Shown one piece after another: positions 27,601 to 39,600 of a stretch of DNA of 64,000 nt. The first letter of the stretch is position 1, and each line of letters opens with the position of its first letter. Source of the stretch: Geotrypetes seraphini. Its lineage: Eukaryota; Chordata; Amphibia; Gymnophiona; Dermophiidae. The stretch covers positions 14,668,705-14,732,704 of the forward strand of contig NC_047101.1 in NCBI RefSeq assembly GCF_902459505.1. The letters are read 5' to 3'. The position numbers and the translations under genes were made by a program. Under the pieces are notes generated by a model that was not told the origin of the DNA, made no database searches, and saw only the letters and a list, made by a program, of their open reading frames with translations.

Positions 27601-30600
27601 ATGTAAGCAGCGTTTTCTGTTTGTTTTGAACATTTCAATTAGCCTTATTTTTAGACTGGACTTTTTTCAGAGGCACGAAAGATTCTTACCCCAAAATGGA
27701 AATTTTAGGAGCAGTAGTGAAGTGAGTCACTTGAACTTTTGAGCATCCTTACGCAAATACAGTGCTGAGAAACTTTGTGAATGCCTCACGATAGTTGGAG
27801 TTTTTAGCATATGATTAATCATAATTTAAAAACTGGTAAGAAAAGAGAACCCTTCTGAATAAATAACTCTGACAGAAAAAGATTATTTATTCCCCATAAA
27901 AATGTAATCAAGTATGTGAACCCTTCATTCATTTTCTTATGGCACTTCCCTGAGAGGCAATAACACCATTGCAATTCAGTCTTTTCCTGATGGCTGATAT
28001 ATAATCCTTAAACAAGAACAAATCAGAGAAACCAATCCTCTGCAGTTAGATCAATGATGGAAAAAGTGAGGTTGATGGAAAAGCAAAGAAGCCAGTTATG
28101 TTTAATGAACTTTTTATTATGTCAATAAGGGCTTGATTCAACACAAATTGTGTTTCGACTATAAAGCCTGCCTCAGAACAGGGAATTTGGTACTGTTTGC
28201 ACATTTTCCAGTGTGATGTTTTGTTTTATGCTGGATGCTTCCTTGGAGAGAGTTTTTATATTGCAGTTATAAAGATGGTGTTTCAAAATAGAAAGTTTCT
28301 TTTTTTGTATAGTTCTAAGTTTAAGTTTAAGTTTATTAGGATTTTATATACCGCCTATCAAGGTTTTCTAAGCGGTTTTACAATCAGGTACTCAAGCATT
28401 TTCCCTATCTGTCCCGGCGGGCTCACAATCTCTCTAACGTACCTGGGGCTCTGGAGGATTAAGTGACTTGCCCAGGGTCACAAGGAGCAGCGTGGGGTTT
28501 GAACCCACAACCCCAGGGTGCTGAGGCTGTAGCTTCAACCACCGCGCCACACACTCCTCTGTTTAGGCACAAGATTTAGGGGGGGGGGAGTGATCATCAG
28601 CGAGCACTAAGGGCTCCTTTTACGAAGCTGCATTAGCGGCTTTATCGTATGCAACTTTTTAGCGCGCACTAGCCAAAAAACTACCACCTGCTCAAGAGGA
28701 GGCGGTAGCGGCTAGTGCGGCTGGCAAATTAGCGCGCATTAAACCACTAACGTGGCTTCGTAAAAGGAGCCCTAAGTGTATTAGCAAATGCTAACTTCTG
28801 AAGACACCCATAGGAATATAATGGGCATCTTTAGTGCACGCTAACACACTTAGCACCTTTTGTTGAATTCCCTCCCTTAGACTCCTGAGGCTGACTTTGG
28901 GCTAGATTCACAAAGCAAACCAATCGCTTTGCGACCATATTTCCCTCCGTCCCGATCCACTAACCTCTCCTGTGATCCGCTTCGAATCCGTGCATGCAAA
29001 TGAGGAGAAATGCATGCAAAGTAGACAGGGACGCGATTCACCAACCAAATTTTTAAAACCAACTGGGCTGGCCGATCAGCCCAAGAAGCGACTGCTGGGG
29101 ACCAGTCGAAAACGTCTTTCTGACTCTCCAGCTCCATAGAAGCCCTGCTGCCCCGAATCTCTCCTGCCTGCTTGCCCCGAATTGCTGCCCTGCTCTGCCC
29201 GGATCTCTCCTGCCATCTCGCTCCGAATTGCCGCCCTGCTCGTCCCTGGTTTTATCCTGCCTGCCTTCTCAAATCTCTCCTACCCTTCCCCGCACTGCAG
29301 CCCATGGTTTTAACCCGCGGGTTTAAAGCGGGTTAAAACTACAGACTCGCTGGGCTAAAAAAAGTAAAGTTAACCCCCCCAAAAAAAAGTTGCAGCTCGG
29401 ACAGGTCTAGACGCATGTGCAGACCATTTACGAATGGTCTGGGCATACGTCGGGATCGCACACCAACGATCCGTGCTGGCAGATGGGGGTGTTCCTATGA
29501 TCGCCCCTATCTACATATTAGAGTTTCAAAAATCCATCGGTCCTGCTCGGATCGGGTACGGGTCGGTCCTGATCGGGCAGGTTTGTGAATCTAGCCCATA
29601 ATAGCTGAAACATGATTTGTGTTGAGTCAAGCCCTTGTTGACATCAGAAAGAGCTCTGTGATCTCTACCGGGTGCTTTGCTTTTTCATCAACCCCTCTGC
29701 TGGTTGCGTTGAAATCATCCTCAGCAAGAGAAGCTTCCAGATCTTTAGACACTAGTTTTGTGATTTCATGTATGATTTTCTGGTTTGCTGCTTCTTTTTT
29801 TTTTTTGGGGGGGGGAGGTTAGTGGGGGGAATGAATCTTGGCATGTCAGTCACTGCTAGGTGGAGTCATATTAGTCTCCAACCTTTTCCATTTGTAGACT
29901 GATGGTGTATAAATAAAGCCCCAAATGTTTAGAATTGTTTTTGTGTTTTTTTTAACCTGCGTTCCAATAGATGAGCATCAGTCAGGGCTATGAAGTTGGC
30001 ACCCCAAACCCTCTATTTTTCCACTGTCTGACTCATACTCCTACTGGTACTAGGCTTTCCAATGCAATAGGTGAGACATTCTAGACCAGTGTTTTTCAAC
30101 CTTTATACACCTATGGACCGGCAGAAATAAAAGAATTATTTTGTGGACCGGCAGTTGAAGAACACTGGGCTAAGTCATGTGCCAGACCCTGCCCATCTCC
30201 CCCCCAGACCCTGCCCCCATAATAATACTAATTGTAGCACTATTTTTTCCATTCATTTTTCATATATACACACAATATAATCTTATTAACAACACATAAT
30301 AGTTAACCACAAAATTAAATTACACAAAGTACACTGTATGCTTTTCAACATTCATTCTCATCAGAACAGGTAACCCCTATGCAAATATGGGACCACAAAC
30401 TAAAATTACTAATATATTCAAACGAAACCCTAAGATTCAAGACTCTATATGCTGTACAACTCCAGAGAAAAAGAAACAAATGCATTTCTTCTGAACAGTG
30501 CAAAATACAGCAGATGTAAATTCTCAAAATTGACACAATTCAATCACTAAATTTAAAAATAAAATCATTCCCCCTACTTTTATTGTCTCCCTCAATGCTG

Positions 30601-33600
30601 TGCTTTACCTTCTGGCCTACCCCTGCCTGGCCGTTTTATGCCACCCACGGTGTTATGTTCGGGCTGGCTCCCTCTTCCTCACTGACGCATTTCACAAAGC
30701 CGCAGGTAGCAACTCCTCGCACATCCTACGCCTCTTCCGGTTCAAGCACAGGACCGTACGTAGGAGCCACTGCCCGCAAATTTGTGCACTGCGGCAGTGA
30801 GGAAGAGGGAGCCGGCCCAAAGATAACGCCACATCGATCACACTGTGGACTGGCGGTTGAAGAACACTGTGTCGGGCCTGATGCACATGCCAGCCCTGTG
30901 GACCGGCAGGAAATTTCTGTGGACAGGCACAGGTCTACGGACCGGCGGTTGAAGAGCACTGTTCTAGACAATAGGGTTATTTCTCTTTTAGTTGCATGGC
31001 TGCAGAAGAAATCCACTTCGGATTTTTCACTCTGCTTCTGTAGTACTTCACGGATCAGTTTTTTCCTTCTGTAACACATGGATGCAATTGTGTGTGTTCT
31101 GCTCTCCCCATTTTATTGTTTTAATTTGATGTAATTTCATCCCCTTTTTGGGTAAATTAGTGCTTGGAACGATTTTAAACCTCTGCTTGAGAATTCACAG
31201 AGTGGACATGGCAGCAAAACAGGACTTCGCCTTTGGGTCCTCGGTCTTATGGGTCAGCGCAGCAAGCCCACCCTAGTTTTTGGGGGGACTGCTTTTGTAC
31301 GTCCCTACTGTCTAGAACAGGGCTGCCCAAGTCTGGTCCTTGAGATCTACTGGCAAGCCAGGTTTTCAGGATATCCACAATGAACATGCAAGTGAGAGAT
31401 TTGCATACCAAGAAGGCAGTGCAGGCAAATCTCTCTCATGCATATTCATTGTGGATATCCTGAAAACCTGGCCTGCCAGTAAATCTCAAGGACTAAACTT
31501 GGGTAGCCCTGGTTTAGAATGTCTCATCTATTGCACTGGAAAAAGAAATTATGTACTTACCCTGGTAAGCTTTTTTCCAGTAGATAGGCGAGACATTCTA
31601 GACTCCCATCCAGTATTTACTATGCCTGCTTACAGTTTTCAATCTGTTTATGCTTCTCCAAGCTGTGTTTTGGATGCCTGTTGGCTGGAAAGAGTTTGTA
31701 TATATATTCCATTTATTGGGGAGTGGTTTCTCAGCTTCTTTGAAGCCGGTGTTGACATTTCACTTTACTGTTGGTAGAATTCTTTTGCAGAACAGTTGGT
31801 TTGAGCCTGTTGCTACAGGTGCCTCTACTTCACATATATTTGGTGCTCCTCGGTGCTTGGGTACTAACTGTAGAGGGCGCTAAACTGATCAGTGAAGTAC
31901 TATAGAGGCAGAGTGAAAAATACGGAGTGGATTCCTTCTGTAGCCATGCAGCTGGGTAAATAACCCTACTGTCTAGAATGTCCTACCTATCTATTGGAAA
32001 AGAGCTTACCAAGGTAAATACATAATCTCTTTTTAAATATTTTGTTTAATCTAAAGTACCAGTAAATATAATGGTAAACCAAGGGCAAAGATATGTGTAT
32101 ATATAAGAATAAAATGATAAATTTACTTGTATTATAATGTTTTTTTGTTTTGTTTTTTTAAGCTGGAGTTGGTACATTTTTACCAACTCCATTTCCACCC
32201 AAAATTGCTTCCAACTTCATGACTGAGTTCATAGCCTTGGCATCAGCTACTCTTTTGTAGGCCCTCTGAAATGTGGCTTAGTAGGAATTCTTCAACTTTT
32301 ATAGTGAAGACAAAACTTCAGACCACCTTGGCCTTTTCGTAGGAAGACGACTGGATGCTCAGACTTGCTCTGCAGAATAGTTTGTTACCCGGTTATTTAT
32401 TTGCCATTTAGAGCACTGGTCTTTGACCTAGGGGCCTCCACGTGAGCGGACTGCTGGGCATGATGGTCTGACCCAGCAGCGGCAATTCTTATGTTCTTAT
32501 TTACAAAGTTTATAACCCATCAAATCGCCATGGATAAAGGCGGGGTACGAACAAACATTTATAATAAACACAAAATAATGCACAGAATCGGAATAAACAG
32601 ATGGAAACTATCAAAAGGCTAACAACTAAGCACTTCTAAATAGACCTTTTCAAACCTACAAAAATCACCAGCATAATCGCCGTTATATAATGAAACTGGT
32701 AGCATGTTCCGTGGTGGTGCATAATGAGGAAAGACTCATTCTGTTTAGAAAAGCCTTGGCGCATAATGAGAAGCCTTTCATTAATCCAAGAAGCCAAAAT
32801 GTACCTCTGTGTTTAGATTCCTACTCATCCACCCACCCACTTAGTTATATTCTTTAAGGCCATTTTCACAATTAAAAGGATAGGAATATATTAATTTTCA
32901 TACCAAGGCTTAATTAGGCTTATTCACCAACAAATGAGTAATCCTGACCGTCTCAAAAGGTTAATTGCATGTCATTAAAAAAATCAAATGCACCAAATGA
33001 ACTTAAAAGACGTTAATCTACTCTGATAATATCAAATTTGCTGTCTTCCTCTTATAACTATCTAGGATGGCCCCCATCTTGCTCCTGTCTTTTACACCGT
33101 GAGGCACGTGTATGATGATTTTCTTGTAGGTGAGAGTAGTAACCTAATTAGAGCATTAGGTTAAGAACCAGGAAAGTCTCAGGTACAATCATAAGATTGT
33201 AAGACCCCTGGAAATGAGGGAATACTTTGCTTTAATGCAACTTTTCCTTAATTAATACTAAAAAGGTATTTGCTAAATCCAAGGTATGCACTTGATGAAG
33301 AAGGCAGCTGACACTCCAATTACCGTATTTTTCGCTCTGTAAGACGCACTCAACCATAAGACGCAACCACCTGTAGAGGAGGAAACCCCAAGAAAAAAAA
33401 AATTCCCACCACCCTGCCCTGAACCCCCTCTGATGGTCTAGTGGTAGGCTGGGACAGAGTCTTATAGAGCAAAAAACCTGTAGGCACCCCTCCCCCCCCG
33501 TAGGTGCCAGAGGCAGGCATGCCTCCTCCACCCCCCCCCCCCTCCGTAGGCAACAGAAGCAGGCAACCCCACACCCGTGGGCAGCACAGGCACCCTTCCT

Positions 33601-36600
33601 CCATAGGCAGCCCCCCCCCCACGGTACCTTTTTTTGAAGTCCATTGGAGCTTTCCTTGCTCCTGCTTGTCTCCCTCACCGGCCGGCTCTTTTGTTTGGGC
33701 AGAGCGTGTGTTATTTGTGTTGATGTCTGGTCCGGCACCACTCCCCGATTGGCTGCAGTCAATTCTCGCAAGTTGCGTTTGTTCAGGGAAGGAAGGAGTG
33801 TGATTTCAGCTCAAGCCAAGTAACAAAATTTGGTCGCAGATTCAGTTTCAGCAGATACGGTGAAAAAAATTGGTTTCAGTCATCCTCTATACTGGGTTTA
33901 GAACCCATAATCCAGTGGTTCTGGGAGGAGGCTTTTATTCATGGCTCCAGCCAATGTCTGTTGCTGCATTGATTAGACTGAGCTGGTTGAGAATTTTAAA
34001 GTAAGAGCTACCTGGGTGGTGGTAAATTAATTCTCATGGCTCCAAATTCCAGCCCTGGTTTCAGTTGAGTTGGAGGCCCAGAAGAACAGGAGGAAACTGC
34101 CAACTCTAAAAGCAACCCTATATTATCTTGTTTTGTTTGTTTGAATAAACTTCATTTTTATGGACCTTTTTTGCTTGTAAATTACCACTTCATAACCTTT
34201 TTAGAGGTTTGAAAAAAAGATGGCTATAGCTGTTTTCAAGGCACTTTTACTACCATGTTATTTTTTGATGCTTTTATAAGGCGTATATTTGGGACTTCTT
34301 AATGTGTTACCATTTAATATTTTTATTTGCAGCTGAGAAGCCATATCATGGGACAGAGAAGCAACTTATACTTGTGGCCAATGCACATATGCATTGGGAT
34401 CCTGAGTATTCGGATGTGAAACTGGTCCAGACCATGATGTTCCTGTCTGAAGTGAAGAACATCATTGATAAAGCCTCACGCTTGTTCAAGCCTGGAGTGT
34501 CAGGAGAACATGGAACCATTCCACTTGTACTATGTGCAGATCTCAACTCTCTGCCAGATTCAGGTGCTAACAATTGTGCTAATTATGGCTTTTTGTACAG
34601 GATTCATAGGTAATTATGTCAGGCCTCAACAAATTTTCTTTAAATTTAGGAGCTAGCGGCTGAAACCTCCTGCCTCTCTCACTGAAGCTCGAAGGGGGGA
34701 ATCCTCCAAAATTGCAGCAGCTCTTTTAGAAACTGATTTACAAAGACTCATTCCCCATTCTGTCATTCACTGCCTATGAGAGGAGGGTTATAGTAAACCA
34801 GTCTCTTGGGGTGCCAGCAACTTCATTTTCTGCAATGTGGCAGTACCCCCTTGATAGATGAAGTAAATGGGCAGTTGTGGCTTTGCTTGACATTTCTCCG
34901 TAATCACATTCACAATCTTGCCTTTTCATACTATTCCCCCCCCCCCCCCGTCTTCCCTAACTCTCAGGCAGAAACCTGAATAAGCGGTTTAAAAAATATT
35001 TTAATAAACTTGGAACTTGAATAATAATAAACTTGAGTTAATAGGCCTGGGATCCTACTACCTATTCTCCTCACCTTGCTGTCTCCTAACTCCCCTACTG
35101 TAGCTGCTAAAGAAATGAACAGGGTATTTTGGTTTGGTGGTTTATTGGTTGTTTTTCTTTTTTGCTATCTTCCAACTGCATTTTTGCTCTCTCTAAGCTT
35201 GAGCCATAAAGTGCAAGAACCTTGACCAGAGTTTCAAGGCTCATGTCTATATTGTAATATAAAGGTACTAAAATTCTAGTGAATATAATTACATTACATT
35301 AGTTTCTTTTATTCCATCAATACCTTGCGGTTCTAGGCGGATTACAAAAGGAAGAGATTCTGGTCATTTCCAGAAGATTACAGGAAAGCTATTGGTTGTA
35401 ACATTTGGAGTCTGGTGATAGAGTTGAGGATATTGGTTGTATCAGGAGTTTGTCTTGACATATTTCTTGAAAAGCCTGGTTTTTATTTCCCTCCTGAAGG
35501 TTCTATAGTTTGGTGCTGAAATCAGTAGATTGGAGATGAGGCTGTCTAGTTTCTCTGCTTGCGTGATGAGTAGTCTGTTGTATATTTTTTTACATTGAAT
35601 GCCTTTGATTGGGGAATGGGTGAAGGGTGTCTGAGTTCTCTTTAGTCTGGAAGAGTTGTTCCGAGTTAGGCAAGTGTTCAGGTAGGATGGTCCATTGCCA
35701 CGTAGGGTTTTGAAGAGCATGCAGTAGAATTTAAAAAGTGTTCTTGCTTGTATTGGTAGCCAGTGTGTGTCTTGGTATGCAGCAGTGATGTGGTCGAACT
35801 TCTTCGGTGAGTTAGACCAGTCTGAGGGCTGTTTTTTTACACTGTTTGTGGTTGTTTTATCATGGCGGCAGGGCAGGTTAGGTATATGATATTGCAGTAG
35901 TCTAGTAGGCCTAGTATTAGTGCCTGGACCAGGAGTCTGAATTGTGTTCTATCGAAAAAATTTTCAGATTTGCCTTAGGTTATGCGTGATCGCGAAGGCT
36001 TTCTGGACTGTTTTGTTGATATGTAGTTGCATGGTACAGCCTCTGTCTATCGTCACCCATAGTATTTTTAGGTGGAGTTGAATGAGGTATGAGATGGAGT
36101 TTATTTCCAAGGTTCGTTATGGTAGGGTTCGAGAAGTAGGAACTTTGTTTTGTCTAGGTTTAGTTTTAGTTTGTGGTTTTTCATACATTGTTTTACTGTT
36201 TCTAGTGTTTTGTGTAGTGTGTTTATTGCTGTGGGGATTGGTTGGTCGAAGGGAAGGAGGATGGTGATGTCATCTGCATAGCTGTATGATATGTTTAGTT
36301 GTTCTAAGTAGGTGCCTAGTGAGGCAATATATAGATTGAAGAGTGTTGGGGACAGTGGGGGCACACCGCAGGGGTTATACAAGGATTCTGATTTTTCTTT
36401 GCTCTTACCCTGTAGTTTCTGGATTGTAGAAATCCTTAGAACCATGAGTATATCCTGCCTGTAATTTCTATTGTACTTTCATATAATAGAAACATGATGG
36501 CAGATAAAGGCCAAATGGCCCATCCAGTCTTCCCATTCACAGTAACCATTATTTCTTCCTCTCTCTGAGATCCCAAGTGTCCCACACTTTCTTGAATTCA

Positions 36601-39600
36601 GGCACAGTCTTTGTCCACTACCTCTTCCAGGACACTGTTCCATGCATCTACAACCCTTTCTATAAAAAAAGTATTTCCTTAGATTACTCCTGAGCCTATC
36701 ACCTCTTAACTTCATCCTATGCTCTCTCATTTTAGAGCCTCCTTTCAAATGAAAGAGACTACTCATTCGCATTTATGCCACATAGGTATTAAACATCTCA
36801 ATCATATTTCCCTTCTCCCACATTTTCTCTAAAGTTTGCATATTGAGATCTTTGTCTGTCTCCATATGCCTTATGACGAAAATCACGCACCATTTTAGAG
36901 GCCTTTCTTTGGACCAACTCCATCCTTTTTCTATTTTTTGAAGGTGCCATCTGCAGAATTGCACACAATATTCTAAATGAGATCTCACCAGAGTCTTATA
37001 CAGGGGCATCAATATCTCCTTTTTCCTACTGGCCATACCTCTCCCTATGCACTCTAGTATCCTTCTAACTTTCGCCGTCACCACATAACTATCACACCCA
37101 AGTCCCGCTCTTCTGTTGTTCACATAAGTTCTTCACCCCCTAAACTGTACTATTCCCTCGGGTTTTTGCAGCCCAAATGCATGACCTTGCATTTCTTCGC
37201 ATTAAATTTTAGCTGACATAGTTCAGACTATTCTTCAAGCTTCGCTAATTCTTTCTTCATGTTGTTCACACCATCCAAGGTGTCTACTCTATTGCAGATT
37301 TTGGTGTCATCCCCAAAGAGGCAAATCTTACCCGACTGCTCTTCAGCAATATCACTTATAGAAATGTTTAAAATAAGAGGACCAAGAACAGAACCTTGAG
37401 GCACACCTCTGAAAACATCCCTTTTCTCAGAGTGATCTCCATTGACCACTACACTCTGTCATCTTCCATTCAACCAATTCCTGACCCAGCCCATCACTTT
37501 AGGGCCCATCCTCGGAGCACTCCATGTGGAACTCTGTCAAAGGCTTTGCTAAAATCTAAATACACCATATCTAGCACTCTCCCTGTATCCAATTCTCTGG
37601 TCACCAAGTCAAAGAAATTGATCAGCTTTGTCTAACAAGACCTACGTCTAGTAAATCAATCTTGCCTCCGATTCTCTAATGATAGTATTGGAGTAGTTGT
37701 ATTCTTCAAGGACCTGTGAAACAGATGAAAACAGGTTACTATTCCTGTATTGAGGTGCCAAGGGCCCATTATAGATGATCAGAGTTCATTGCTTATGTTG
37801 CATTGGGCTGGGTTTTAAGAAGGCAAGTTGGATGACTTGACCTTTTCCACATGACGACTGCAACTTTTGAAATTGTGCTAAATATTTCATGTGTGTTGCA
37901 TTCTTAAATCACTATTAAAATTTTATCAGTGGAAGAGCAGGAAATTGAAATTCCAACATTTAAGTGTCAGTTTTGAGTTGCATGGTATAAAATAAAATAT
38001 ACATCTTTTATTGAAAGTGAAAAAATTTATGGGATATACTTCTATTGTTTGTCTCTCTTTTTCAAAATAGGTGTTGTTGAGTACCTGAGTACTGGTGGAG
38101 TTGAAACAAACCACAAAGATTTTAAAGAACTACGATATAACGAAAGTCTTACTAACTTCAGCTGCGGCGGAAAAAATGGACCCACCAGTGGAAGGATTAC
38201 TCATGGTTTCAACTTAAAGAGTGCCTATGAGAACGGCCTGATGCCTTACACAAACTATACCTTTGATTTTAAGGTAGGTGTTATTAATGTTTCAGTGCAC
38301 TTTCTTCACAGTCCCATAGCACCTAATTTGGCATCCAGAACTTTTTGGTTCCTTTTAATAGGTTGAAGCATTCAGCTGATTTGACACAGAAGTCACAAGC
38401 TTTGCAGTACAGACCAAACATATAGTATGTGCCACAGAGAAAGTGGTGAGATGTGCCAGCCTGAAAGGTGAATGTGGCGATGTGATTGCTAGCCACAAAT
38501 TGGCTTGCTTATTGGCTGTGTGTACTTATGTTTTCAAGATTTAGGACCATCACCTGGATCCAGATTACATATGATGCAGTAAAGCTTAAAATGTTATAAG
38601 CACAATATGAAGAGCTTTTCTTACAAAGCTACATTAGTTGTGAGTGTGTTCTAACTGCCACATTTAACAGTAAGAAGCATGTTAACAGCTAATGTGGCTG
38701 GTTAGCCGTTAATGGTGGCCATTAGAACGCAGTAAGAGTTACCATAGAATGGGTGGAGACACTGCCTTAACAGTTCATGAGCAATAAGTTACCACACATT
38801 AACAGTTAACATCAGATAATGTGCAGTTAATGCCACTTGAATAATAACTATATCGCATTATTTGCAATGCTTTTTACAGCTGTTAAAAAAAAAATTATCT
38901 GCATTAATTTAATGGGAAATAACTTCTGGTGTTTTTCCAGCTAATGTAGAGGCTTTTGTAGTTATTGCATTTCTGTAAAACCTCAGCACACTTGAGTAAA
39001 TAGGGAGTGGAATGGGTTTTTTGTTTTGTTTTTTTTCTTAAAATAACATGAACCCAACTGGAACCAGACAATGGGGACAATATATAATTCAAACTTTAGT
39101 CATATTTGTTGCCTTTATCTTAAAACCTAAAATAGGTCTTTGCAGGTTCTTCACATTGTAGGCCTCTCTTTCTGAGGACTTTGTAGTTTGCTAACCAGTT
39201 ATAAAATCAAGACTCCAATCCTATGTTAGTTTAAAACTCTAATCACAGATTGAAGGAAATCATGAGATTGTCAATGAAGAGTCTCAAAGGTGGGTTTTTT
39301 TTTGTTTTTTTTACATTTTTTGTTTTCTTTAGTTGTTTAGTTCCATATTTTCCCCTAAAAAGGTCAAAATTGAAAGTAACCTCTCCAAATATAAAGAGCA
39401 TTCGACATACTATAAAACCACGATAAACCAAGCCAAACTAAAATACTACACCAACCGCGTTGCAAAAGCAAAAAACTTCAGCCCTCCATTCTTCAATCCC
39501 TAACTTCATCAAATAGAAAAAAATAAATTCCCCTACCGCCCAAGAATTTGCAGATTTTTTTTTCCAGGAAAAAATAATAAGTATTTGGAATCAGAAGCCA

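Larger units (their letters stand above)
28120..29643. mobile_element. Penelope-like inverted-repeat element split by later insertions
   Basis: Arms 28120-28156 and 29607-29643 are reverse complements (AAGGGCTTGATTCAACACAA / TTGTGTTGAGTCAAGCCC, few mismatches). A hammerhead-like motif spans the left arm on the - strand. A SINE, a Harbinger-like MITE and a 699-bp TIR element lie between the arms. Confidence 0.5.
30045..31560. mobile_element. MITE family M, copy A, carrying two later insertions
   Basis: Left end CTTTCCAATGCAATAGGTGA then GACATTCTAGAC; right end GTCTAGAA ... TGTCTCATCTATTGCACTGG. The left arm is split by the hAT-like element at 30087 and the right arm by the palindromic MITE at 31318. 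Its inner left arm is also the reverse complement of 31885-31980. Class unknown. Confidence 0.5.

Noticed and set aside
33232-33771. 179-codon - strand ORF
   Set aside because: Glycine-rich translation of C runs within a partial TIR element.
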